From positions 1 through 5,157 of the forward strand of contig JAICXZ010000302.1 in assembly GCA_025934475.1 (NCBI GenBank): a stretch of DNA of 5,157 bases, given 5' to 3'. Shown piece after piece: positions 1-5,157 of the stretch. This stretch comes from Mucilaginibacter sp. Lineage in GTDB: Bacteria > Bacteroidota > Bacteroidia > Sphingobacteriales > Sphingobacteriaceae. Made by a program: the position numbers and the translations under genes. A model generated the notes under the pieces. It was given only the letters and a program-made list of their open reading frames with translations, ran no database searches and was not told the origin of the DNA. Numbering within the stretch: position 1 is the first letter of the stretch; each line of letters begins with the position of its first letter.

Positions 1-717
1 AGCCATGTTTACGCACCGGCCATGTATCACCAGGATATTGCCTACATGCCTAAACCGGCATCTTTCAGCAAAGAAAAAACCGCCAACTACGTATCGGGCG
101 GAGTAGGGTTAGCCACCGATCCCACATGGAATAACTCTTTGCTAAGCGCGCAGCTTAATTATAGCCAGGGATATGTATTTAAAGATGCCAATTTTGCCTG
201 GGGTGTATTCGGGGTGGCTGGAAATTATGAGAAAAGTAATAATGATAACAGCCAACCAGTAGACTTCACTGATAAATTTTTTGGTGCAGTAGGCGCCCGT
301 ATTTCCGGTAATCTTTTTACCACAACCAGCAGCAGAACAGATTTTCGCTTTCTTGGGTTTGAAATGGCCTACAGTCACGAGTTTGGATCATATTCTGATT
401 TCCGGAACCAGGTTGCTAATGACCCCACCTATATTGTTGACGCGCGTACCGACCTGGTAACCCTGGGGTTAACTACCGAGGTTGTGTTCCATAATCAAAA
501 CAACCCTGACATTGTACATGGAATACGGGGTTTCCTGGGTGGCACATTTGGCCAAAATATTCTGAATGATCCGCGCTATACCAGCGATAGCGATTTTAAC
601 ACACGGCTCTTTCGTGATCTGATACCACGGGCAAGCTACTTTATTAATGTAAAGAACTTTTTTGGAATAATAGAGGTAGGTAACGGTGCCAGCATCAGGG
701 CCGGATATAAATTTTGA
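1..717 (+). CDS. Outer-membrane β-barrel-like protein, 5'-truncated
   Basis: The frame is open from the first base of the window (S-H-V-Y-A-P-A-M-Y-H-Q...) to TGA at 715-717, so 238 codons are visible and the true start lies upstream. The ATG at 22 is in frame but is probably internal. The protein alternates short polar/aromatic stretches with Gly-rich turns (for example YVSGGVGLA, WGVFGVAGNY, FFGAVGARISG, SIRAGYKF), has no long hydrophobic helix, and ends in Phe. This is the usual picture of an outer-membrane β-barrel whose C-terminal aromatic is read by the BAM machinery. The opening VYAP...P..SFSKEK resembles the N-termini of Bacteroidota envelope proteins that start as lipoproteins and continue into a barrel, but the lipobox would be outside the window. 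No enzymatic motif is visible and the substrate or role is unknown. Its stop codon directly abuts the stop of the convergent lysA gene. Confidence 0.72.
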   Translation, partial: SHVYAPAMYHQDIAYMPKPASFSKEKTANYVSGGVGLATDPTWNNSLLSAQLNYSQGYVFKDANFAWGVFGVAGNYEKSNNDNSQPVDFTDKFFGAVGARISGNLFTTTSSRTDFRFLGFEMAYSHEFGSYSDFRNQVANDPTYIVDARTDLVTLGLTTEVVFHNQNNPDIVHGIRGFLGGTFGQNILNDPRYTSDSDFNTRLFRDLIPRASYFINVKNFFGIIEVGNGASIRAGYKF

Positions 718-1941
718 TTATTCCGAATAAACGCTTCCTATGGCATCCCTCAGGTTATAGCGGGATGCCATAACCTCGCCATATGCCCCCGCTGTTCTGA
801 CAGCGAAAATATCGCCTCTGAAAGATTCGGGTAGCTCCACGTCTTTTTGAAAACAGTCAGTGCTCTCACAAATTGGCCCAACAACATCGTATTTTAAGAT
901 GTGAGATTTGAGATGTGAGATGTGAGATTGACCTTCTGATGTCTGACTTCCGACCTCTGACTTCTGACTTCCGGTTTCCGCCTCCCGACTTAGATTCTCG
1001 ATCCTCATATATGCCTGGTACAGCATTGGGCGAATTAGTTCCGTCATGCCGGCATCCAGCACCAGGAAATTCTTCTTTTGACCGTTCTTCACGTATAAAA
1101 CGCGGGACACTAATGAAGCCGCTTGAGCCACCAGTGCCCGGCCCAGCTCAAAGTGCACTTCTTGACCGGGTTTTACATTGAGGAAGTCTTTGAACACTTT
1201 AAAATAGCCTTCAAAATCGGGGATTGGATTAGTGTCCGGATTGTGGTAATCCACCCCCAAACCTCCACCTGTATTCAGAACAGTGATTTTAAAACCGTGA
1301 TCTTCGAACCAGTCCTGCATTTCGTTGATACGTATGCAGAGGCTCTTATAAACCTCAAGATCGGTGATCTGCGACCCGATATGAAAATGAATGCCGACGA
1401 ATTGCAGGTTGTCGTATTTACGAAGTGCATCCACCACATCGTTCAACTGCCAGCTATTGACACCGAATTTGTTTTCGTCGAGACCTGTAGTAATAAAGTG
1501 ATGCGTATGCGCATCCACATTAGGATTGATGCGGATAGCAACCCGCGCCTTTTTGTTTTTTGCTTTAGCTAGTTCGTTGATAACGGCCAGTTCCTGGATC
1601 GATTCCACATTGAAGCAGAAAATATCGGCATCCAAAGCCATATTAATTTCGCGGTCCGACTTCCCTACCCCGGCAAAAACCACCTTATCTTGACCAAAGC
1701 CGTTATCGATTGCAGCTTTTACCTCATTGCCGCTTACACAATCGGCCCCAAAACCATATGATTGAATGGCGGTCAATACTTTTGGATTGAAGTTAGCCTT
1801 CATGGCATAATGCACATGAAAGCCGTAACGATCAGCAGCGGTTTTACAAGCCTGCAGCGTTTTATTTAATAAAGCAAGGTCGTAGTAATAGAAAGGTGTT
1901 TCTATATTTTGAAAGCGGGATATGGTAACGGGGGAAAACAT
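718..1941 (-). CDS. lysA: Diaminopimelate decarboxylase (LysA) with an in-frame repeat insertion
   Basis: This PLP enzyme (fold type III, alanine-racemase-like barrel) converts meso-diaminopimelate to L-lysine and CO2, the last step of lysine synthesis in the cytoplasm. The 407-residue protein carries the PLP lysine K48 in YAMKANFNP, HFHIGSQ at 185-191, the phosphate-binding GGGLG at 225-229, FELGR at 264-268 (Bacteroidota-like form of EPGR), RPMLY at 304-308, the catalytic CES at 358-360 and GAYG at 385-388. All key residues are present, so it should be active. The start at 1939-1941 gives the expected MFS...ISRF..IETPFYYYD opening; no Shine-Dalgarno is seen. Between Y308 and C358 there are 50 residues. 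I recall about 27 in the M. tuberculosis enzyme (Y348 to C375). The excess matches residues about 319-348, encoded by a 7-bp repeat array. The gene follows aspartokinase with an 82-bp spacer and is probably its operon partner. Confidence 0.96.
   Translation of the reverse strand: MFSPVTISRFQNIETPFYYYDLALLNKTLQACKTAADRYGFHVHYAMKANFNPKVLTAIQSYGFGADCVSGNEVKAAIDNGFGQDKVVFAGVGKSDREINMALDADIFCFNVESIQELAVINELAKAKNKKARVAIRINPNVDAHTHHFITTGLDENKFGVNSWQLNDVVDALRKYDNLQFVGIHFHIGSQITDLEVYKSLCIRINEMQDWFEDHGFKITVLNTGGGLGVDYHNPDTNPIPDFEGYFKVFKDFLNVKPGQEVHFELGRALVAQAASLVSRVLYVKNGQKKNFLVLDAGMTELIRPMLYQAYMRIENLSREAETGSQKSEVGSQTSEGQSHISHLKSHILKYDVVGPICESTDCFQKDVELPESFRGDIFAVRTAGAYGEVMASRYNLRDAIGSVYSE
739..772. 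other. Perfect 11-bp inverted repeat in the lysA 3' end
   Basis: TATGGCATCCC at 739-749 is exactly complementary to GGGATGCCATA at 762-772 around a 12-nt loop. It lies in the last codons of lysA (MASRYNLRDAIGS), about 20-55 bp from the abutting stop codons of the two convergent genes. Neither strand has a T-run directly after the stem, so it is not a canonical intrinsic terminator. Because convergent transcripts have no spacer in which to stop, it may slow polymerase or protect 3' ends. That role is inference; the pairing is seen directly. Confidence 0.6.
898..988. repeat. Degenerate 7-bp tandem repeat array inside lysA (13 units)
   Basis: Thirteen consecutive heptamers can be laid end to end without a phase change. 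The left part is made of GATGTGA (898, 912, 919) and GATTTGA (905). The right part is made of CTTCTGA (933, 961), CTTCCGA (947), CCTCTGA (954) and further decayed copies to 988. The shared pattern is NNTSTGA on the plus strand. Three units equal 21 bp, so the lysA frame translates them as a seven-residue repeat: GSQKSEV at residues 324-330, its near copy at 331-337 (GSQTSEG), and QSHISHL at 338-344. The array contains no stop in the lysA frame and sits between the RPMLY and CES motifs. There are no spacers or paired terminal repeats, so it is neither CRISPR nor an insertion sequence. Confidence 0.85.
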
Positions 1942-1944
1942 TAA

Positions 1945-2028
1945 ATTAAAAACTCTAAATCCTAAATTCTAAACTCTAATCCTTGTGAGAACTATTCCGA
2001 AATTGGCAATCCGAATTTCGCAATTAAA
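1945..2028. repeat. Degenerate 7-bp tandem repeat array filling the lysC-lysA spacer (about 12 units)
   Basis: In a single 7-bp phase beginning at 1945 the spacer reads as heptamers. ACTCTAA occurs at 1952 and 1973, ATCCTAA at 1959 and ATTCTAA at 1966. After two decayed units come ATTCCGA at 1994, AATCCGA at 2008 and ATTTCGC at 2015. The pattern NNTCTAA/NNTCCGA is close to the NNTCTGA units inside lysA, suggesting the same repeat class. The array covers the lysA leader up to 3 bp before its start and runs over the aspartokinase stop codon (2024-2026). The units at 1980 and 1987 fit poorly, so this may be two arrays that happen to share a phase. Confidence 0.75.
1998..2020 (-). other. Intercistronic hairpin between lysC and lysA
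   Basis: CGAAATT at 1998-2004 pairs with AATTTCG at 2014-2020. Inside it, GG (2005-2006) can pair with CC (2011-2012) if G2013 bulges, leaving a four-base CAAT loop. In the mRNA it would lie immediately after the aspartokinase stop. No T-run follows on the minus strand, so it does not look like an intrinsic terminator. It could be an RNA processing or stability element, or simply a by-product of the heptamer array it belongs to. Confidence 0.45.
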
Positions 2029-3334
2029 AAATGCGGTTATGCAAACTTCTCAGTGCCTCGGTTTTATCGGCGGTACTTATTAATAGCGACATATTATTTT
2101 CGCTGCCACCATATGATATCATACGGATTGGAATATGCTTTAAAGCCTCCAAAACGCGGGCAGCATAGCCATGTTTTTCAGCTCCAAAATCGCCTACTAC
2201 GCAAATGATGGTTTGATCTTTATCGATATCTACGGTGCCAAAGCTGAGCAGTTCCTTTTCGATATCTGCCAAGTGTGTTGTGTCGTCCACCGTCAGTGAT
2301 ACAGCTACTTCCGAAGTAGTGATCATATCGATCGAGGTTTTATAACGCTCAAATACTTCAAATATCCGCCTCAGAAAACCATAGGCCAGCAACATGCGGC
2401 TCGATTGCACCTTAATGGCAATAATTCCATCCTTAGCTGCGATGGATTTGATCTTATCACTTTCACTGGCGTTGGTGATCAGCGTACCGGCTGCTTTTGG
2501 ATCCATCGTATTTAGCAAACGGACAGGTATCTTATATTTCTGCGCCGGGAACACGCTCTGCGGGTGCAGTATTTTAGCACCGAAATAAGCCAATTCGGCT
2601 GCCTCATCAAATGAAAGCTGCGCAATAGGCGAAGTACCCTTAACGATTCTGGGATCGTTGTTGTGCATTCCGTCAATATCGGTCCATATCTGTACCTCTT
2701 CGCTGCGGATCGCTGCACCGATCAATGAAGCAGTATAATCGCTGCCGCCACGACGCAGGTTGTCAATCTCGCCGAAAGAATTGCGGCAGATGTATCCTTG
2801 TGTGATAAATATTTTATTATCGGGCCTGGCCTCCAGCAATGGCGTAATATGCTCGGTGATATAATCTACCATCGGCTCGTTATCCTCGTCGATCTTCATA
2901 AAATCGAGCGCTGGCAATAATACAGTCGCTACACCTATCTCCTTTAAATAGACATGATACAGCGTTGTAGAGATCAGCTCACCTTGTGCCAGGATGACCT
3001 TATCCTCGATATTGGTAAACAGATCATTTGAAAGTTTCGAAAGCAGATCAAAATGATAATCGATCACTTCTTTGCCCTGCTCCAAATACTCCGGCTTGGC
3101 AAACAACTCTTTGATGAAAATTTCGTACTTATCTTTAAGCGCTTTGATGAGCGATGCCGCTTTGGCTTTATCACCGGCAAGGTAGGCCTGCCCTATTTCG
3201 ACCAGGCTGTTGGTGGTGCCAGACACAGCCGACAGTACTACGATCTGCCTCTCGGCAGGATCGATAATATCCAGCAGTTTTTTCATCAGCTCAGGACTTC
3301 CCACCGAGGTACCGCCAAATTTTAAAACTTTCAT
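2024..3334 (-). CDS. lysC: Aspartate kinase, monofunctional, with two C-terminal ACT domains
   Basis: The enzyme phosphorylates L-aspartate with ATP to 4-aspartyl phosphate, the committed cytoplasmic step toward lysine, threonine, methionine and diaminopimelate for peptidoglycan. The 436-residue protein begins MKVLKFGGTSVGS, the hallmark kinase N-terminus (K5, GGTS 7-10), which fixes the start. The amino-acid kinase domain (about 1-285) also shows GELIS at 118-122, RGGSDYT at 195-201, WTDIDGMHNNDPR at 217-229 and FGAKILHP at 251-258. ACT domain 1 is about residues 304-360, with the ITTSEV segment (338-343), and ACT 2 about 375-432. The length is normal for a monofunctional enzyme, and no homoserine dehydrogenase domain follows. 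The ITTSEV and ML..RGF-like segments resemble lysine-sensitive E. coli LysC, so lysine feedback is likely but inferred. It is the first gene of a probable two-gene unit with lysA. The leader is AT-rich without a Shine-Dalgarno. Confidence 0.96.
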   Translation of the reverse strand: MKVLKFGGTSVGSPELMKKLLDIIDPAERQIVVLSAVSGTTNSLVEIGQAYLAGDKAKAASLIKALKDKYEIFIKELFAKPEYLEQGKEVIDYHFDLLSKLSNDLFTNIEDKVILAQGELISTTLYHVYLKEIGVATVLLPALDFMKIDEDNEPMVDYITEHITPLLEARPDNKIFITQGYICRNSFGEIDNLRRGGSDYTASLIGAAIRSEEVQIWTDIDGMHNNDPRIVKGTSPIAQLSFDEAAELAYFGAKILHPQSVFPAQKYKIPVRLLNTMDPKAAGTLITNASESDKIKSIAAKDGIIAIKVQSSRMLLAYGFLRRIFEVFERYKTSIDMITTSEVAVSLTVDDTTHLADIEKELLSFGTVDIDKDQTIICVVGDFGAEKHGYAARVLEALKHIPIRMISYGGSENNMSLLISTADKTEALRSLHNRIF

Positions 3335-3423
3335 TTATTATTTTAGTTTACCACAAAAGATTAATAATGTTGTATCAATTTTAAGGCGCTAAAAATAGGA
3401 TTTTTAACAACCATATACCTACA
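3335..3423. promoter_or_regulatory. Divergent promoter region between lysC and the phosphohexomutase gene
   Basis: These 89 AT-rich bases must carry promoters for both the minus-strand lysC-lysA unit and the plus-strand phosphomutase gene. I looked for the Bacteroidota pattern (TTG near -33, TAnnTTTG near -7). On the plus strand TTG at 3370-3372 followed by TAGGATTT at 3396-3403 is a partial match with a slightly long spacer. On the minus strand a TTTTG (plus-strand caaaa at about 3354-3358) follows a TTG at a short spacing. Neither is convincing. The region is too short for a lysine riboswitch and I see no clear leader-peptide attenuator. Confidence 0.4.
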
Positions 3424-4833
3424 ATGATCAAAATAAAATTCGGAACCGACGGATGGCGGGCCATCATCGCAGACGACTTTACAGTCGAAAATGTAAAACG
3501 TGTAGCCTATGCAACCGCATTGTGGCTCAAGAAAGAATTTAAAGATCCATCAGCCGTGGTAGGTAACGACCCTCGCTTCGCGGGCCCCTTGTTTGCCGAT
3601 ATCACTTCCCGCGTACTGGCGTCGCAGGGTGTGAAGGTATTTCGTGCAGAAAATACGTTCGTTTCTACGCCAATGATCTCACTCGGAACTGTTCGAAAAA
3701 ATGCCTCAGCAGGTATTATTATAACTGCAAGTCATAACCCGCCTGCATACAACGGTTATAAGATCAAAGCAAGCTACGGCGGCCCGGCGACACCGGATGA
3801 TATCGAAAAGGTAGAATCACAAATACCTGAGACTATTAATTTGGATCTCAAATCAATTTCCGATTACCAGAACGATGGCCTGATCGAATTTGTGAACCTC
3901 GAAGATATGTATGTGGCACACGTTGAAAACAATTTCGACCTGGAAGCTATCCGTACCAGCGGTTTGGGCTGGGGATATGATGCCATGTATGGTGCTGGCA
4001 TGAATGTAATGGAGCGTTTGTTCCCGGAAATTACCCGCATACACAGTGATCATAACCCCGGTTTTGCCGGGCAGGCGCCTGAGCCTATTCAGCGTAACCT
4101 GAAAGAGTTTGAAGATATTATCAAAATGTCAGAAGGTGAGATTGCATCAGGTTTAGTTACCGATGGCGACGCCGACCGTATAGGTCTGTATGACCAGGAT
4201 GGCAATTTCGTTGACTCACACCATATCCTGCTGTTGCTTATCCACTACATGCACAAAGTAAAAGGCATGAGCGGCGATGTTTATTCGACCTTTAGCTGTA
4301 CCAGCAAAATTCAAAAACTTTGCGATGCTTATGGTTTGAAAAATACAGTTACCAAAATCGGTTTCAAATATATATGCGACCTGATTGTAAACTCTGGCAG
4401 GCCATTCTTAGTAGGCGGCGAAGAATCGGGCGGTATTGCAGTTGCAGGACACATCCCTGAACGTGACGGTATCTGGATTGGCTTGATCGTATGGGAATTT
4501 ATTGCAAAGACCGGTCGCAGCCTAAGCGAACTGGTGCAGGAAATCTATGACGTTGTCGGCAAATTTGCTGTAGAACGTTACGACCTGCATGTAACCGAAG
4601 AAAAGAAGCAGCAGATCATTGCCAATTGCAAGAGTGGTTATTCAAATTTCGGCGATCTGAAAGTTGCTAAAACCGAAGATATGGATGGCTACAAATTCCA
4701 TTTTGAAGACGAAAGCTGGGTAATGATACGTCCATCAGGAACCGAGCCAGTACTTCGTGTTTATGCTGAAGCGCCAAGTTCAGCTGATTCGTTCAAAATA
4801 TTGGATACGGTAAAAGGAGTACTTTTGGCATAA
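3424..4833 (+). CDS. Phosphoglucomutase/phosphomannomutase family protein (α-D-phosphohexomutase)
   Basis: Members of this family move phosphate between C1 and C6 of hexose phosphates through a phosphoserine and Mg2+, feeding glycogen, nucleotide-sugar and envelope polysaccharide synthesis. The 469-residue cytoplasmic protein has all four domain signatures in order: N-terminal FGTDGWR at 6-12; TASHNP at 101-106 with the phosphoserine S103; the metal-binding DGDADR at 247-252; the sugar-binding GEESGG at 332-337; and the phosphate-binding RPSGTEP at 436-442. Length and motif spacing are those of a complete enzyme. GEESGG is closer to phosphoglucomutase-type loops than to the GEMSGH of classical phosphomannomutase or the GEQSGH of GlmM, so glucose-1-phosphate is the favoured substrate, but this cannot be settled from sequence alone. 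The start is set by MIKIKFGTDGWR; the leader has no Shine-Dalgarno. It is transcribed divergently from lysC and alone, with its own terminator just downstream. Confidence 0.94.
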   Translation: MIKIKFGTDGWRAIIADDFTVENVKRVAYATALWLKKEFKDPSAVVGNDPRFAGPLFADITSRVLASQGVKVFRAENTFVSTPMISLGTVRKNASAGIIITASHNPPAYNGYKIKASYGGPATPDDIEKVESQIPETINLDLKSISDYQNDGLIEFVNLEDMYVAHVENNFDLEAIRTSGLGWGYDAMYGAGMNVMERLFPEITRIHSDHNPGFAGQAPEPIQRNLKEFEDIIKMSEGEIASGLVTDGDADRIGLYDQDGNFVDSHHILLLLIHYMHKVKGMSGDVYSTFSCTSKIQKLCDAYGLKNTVTKIGFKYICDLIVNSGRPFLVGGEESGGIAVAGHIPERDGIWIGLIVWEFIAKTGRSLSELVQEIYDVVGKFAVERYDLHVTEEKKQQIIANCKSGYSNFGDLKVAKTEDMDGYKFHFEDESWVMIRPSGTEPVLRVYAEAPSSADSFKILDTVKGVLLA

Positions 4834-4850
4834 ACAGAAAACTTTTTTTG

Positions 4851-4883
4851 AGAAGTCATCCGCAAAACGGGTGGCTTCTTTTT
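4851..4883 (+). terminator. Rho-independent terminator of the phosphohexomutase gene
   Basis: Starting 18 bp after the TAA, bases 4851-4862 pair with 4868-4879 as a 12-bp uninterrupted stem with two G-U pairs (4856/4874 and 4859/4871) and a 5-base CAAAA loop. A TTTTT run (4879-4883) follows. On the opposite strand no T-run follows the stem, so it acts for the plus-strand gene only. Confidence 0.92.
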
Positions 4884-5005
4884 ATGTTCCGAGTCCATCT
4901 TTTCTCCAGAATTGCCGAATACCTTCGGGTTAAAAAATTGTTAAGCTTTTAAAACAATCGTTGATAATTAAGCCTTTATCCTATAAGACTAAGCTACTAA
5001 TACCC
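4884..5005 (+). promoter_or_regulatory. AT-rich intergenic leader before the signal-peptide gene
   Basis: About 120 bp with no gene. It should hold the promoter of the TTG-started gene. TTGATA at 4961-4966 and TATAAG at 4982-4987 are the best boxes by eye, but their 15-bp spacing is short for either σ70-type or Bacteroidota-type promoters. Two small inverted repeats are present: CCGAA/TTCGG at 4915-4928 around a 4-base loop, and ATTGTT/AACAAT at 4937-4958. Neither is followed by a T-run. Function is not established. Confidence 0.3.
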
Positions 5006-5157
5006 TTGAAAAAGTTCCTTGTAATATTATTTAGTGTTGCATCTCTGGGCGCGAGCGCCCAGAAAAATGTAACCGACACATCTAAAAAGAAGGTTGCAGA
5101 TACCATAAAAAAAGACATCCTGACCGCGCCGGACACGGTAAAAAAACTACATACTAA
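5006..5157 (+). CDS. Secreted or envelope protein with signal peptide, 3'-truncated, TTG start
   Basis: From TTG at 5006-5008 the frame is open to the window edge (50 codons plus two bases). It begins (M)KKFLVILFSVASLGASAQKN: two lysines, a hydrophobic core and an ASA-QK type I signal-peptidase site with cleavage expected after residue 18. No in-frame ATG gives a signal peptide. The visible ATG at 5067 is out of frame and followed at once by TAA, so TTG is the best start. The mature N-terminus is a polar low-complexity segment with DTxKK three times (DTSKK 24-28, DTIKK 32-36, DTVKK 43-47). Such Asp/Thr/Lys linkers are common before outer-membrane or periplasmic domains in Bacteroidota, but too little is visible to name the family. 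It lies downstream of a strong terminator, so it probably has its own promoter. Confidence 0.72.
   Translation, partial: MKKFLVILFSVASLGASAQKNVTDTSKKKVADTIKKDILTAPDTVKKLHT
5044..5063. other. GC-rich near-perfect palindrome over the signal-peptidase site codons
   Basis: TCTGGGCGC at 5044-5052 and GCGCCCAGA at 5055-5063 are exact reverse complements separated by only GA. The palindrome encodes L-G-A-S-A-Q, the end of the predicted signal peptide, about 40 bp after the TTG start. It is strikingly GC-rich against AT-rich surroundings. As RNA it would form a tight hairpin with a 4- to 6-base loop. No T-run follows on either strand. Confidence 0.65.

Noticed and set aside
739..772. Inverted repeat as a standard intrinsic terminator
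   Set aside because: No T-run directly follows the stem on either strand and it lies inside the lysA coding sequence.
898..988. Short repeats considered as a CRISPR array
   Set aside because: Units are 7 bp and directly adjacent with no spacers, lie inside a coding frame, and no cas genes are present.
915..1572. Open frames antisense to lysA (915-1181 and 1123-1572, plus strand)
   Set aside because: They lie opposite a gene with full motif support, and their translations show no signal peptide or recognisable motif. The first is partly translated repeat.
718..1941. lysA considered as a pseudogene because of the repeat insertion
   Set aside because: The frame is intact from start to stop and every recognised PLP, substrate and catalytic motif is present on both sides of the insertion.
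2394..3392. Short open frames overlapping aspartokinase on both strands, some reaching into the divergent region
   Set aside because: They are shadows of a well-supported gene, with no independent initiation signal or family resemblance.
3335..3423. Lysine riboswitch upstream of aspartokinase
   Set aside because: The leader region is only 89 bp and shared with a divergent gene, well short of the lysine aptamer, and no matching helices were seen.
3853..4053. Minus-strand 66-residue open frame inside the phosphohexomutase gene
   Set aside because: It lies wholly opposite a conserved coding region and has no supporting features.
4937..4958. ATTGTT/AACAAT inverted repeat as an operator
   Set aside because: Six-base arms in AT-rich sequence are easily expected by chance, and no matching regulator or second copy is visible.

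Overview
The window looks like an ordinary chromosomal stretch from a Bacteroidota genome, most likely Sphingobacteriaceae (a Pedobacter/Mucilaginibacter-like organism). The reasons are AT-rich gene starts without Shine-Dalgarno sequences, a LysA with the FELGR variant of the EPGR motif, and a β-barrel-like envelope protein ending in Phe. This placement is inferred from sequence character and recalled family features, not from a search.

Layout. Positions 1-717 (+) hold the 3' part of an outer-membrane β-barrel-like protein whose start lies outside the window. It abuts, stop to stop with no gap, the minus-strand lysA (diaminopimelate decarboxylase, 718-1941). Upstream of lysA on the same strand, after an 82-bp gap, is a monofunctional aspartokinase (2024-3334). 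These two form a probable lysC-lysA operon read right to left, bringing together the first and last enzymes of the diaminopimelate route to lysine. An 89-bp divergent promoter region (3335-3423) separates it from a plus-strand phosphoglucomutase/phosphomannomutase-family gene (3424-4833), which ends at a clear intrinsic terminator (4851-4883). After about 120 bp of non-coding sequence, a secreted or envelope protein with a type I signal peptide begins at a TTG codon (5006) and runs off the right edge.

The most unusual content is a degenerate 7-bp tandem repeat (plus-strand consensus about NNTCTGA/NNTCTAA) that occurs twice around lysA. One array of 13 units, all in one 7-bp phase, lies inside the lysA reading frame (898-988). 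It adds about 30 residues with a seven-residue period just before the catalytic CES motif without breaking the frame. The second array (about 12 units, 1945-2028) makes up essentially the whole lysC-lysA spacer. Three other perfect or near-perfect inverted repeats are not canonical terminators: one in the 3' end of lysA (739-772), one in the lysC-lysA spacer (1998-2020), and one over the signal-peptidase region of the last gene (5044-5063). I see no mobile element, CRISPR array, tRNA or rRNA, and no dedicated accessory system.
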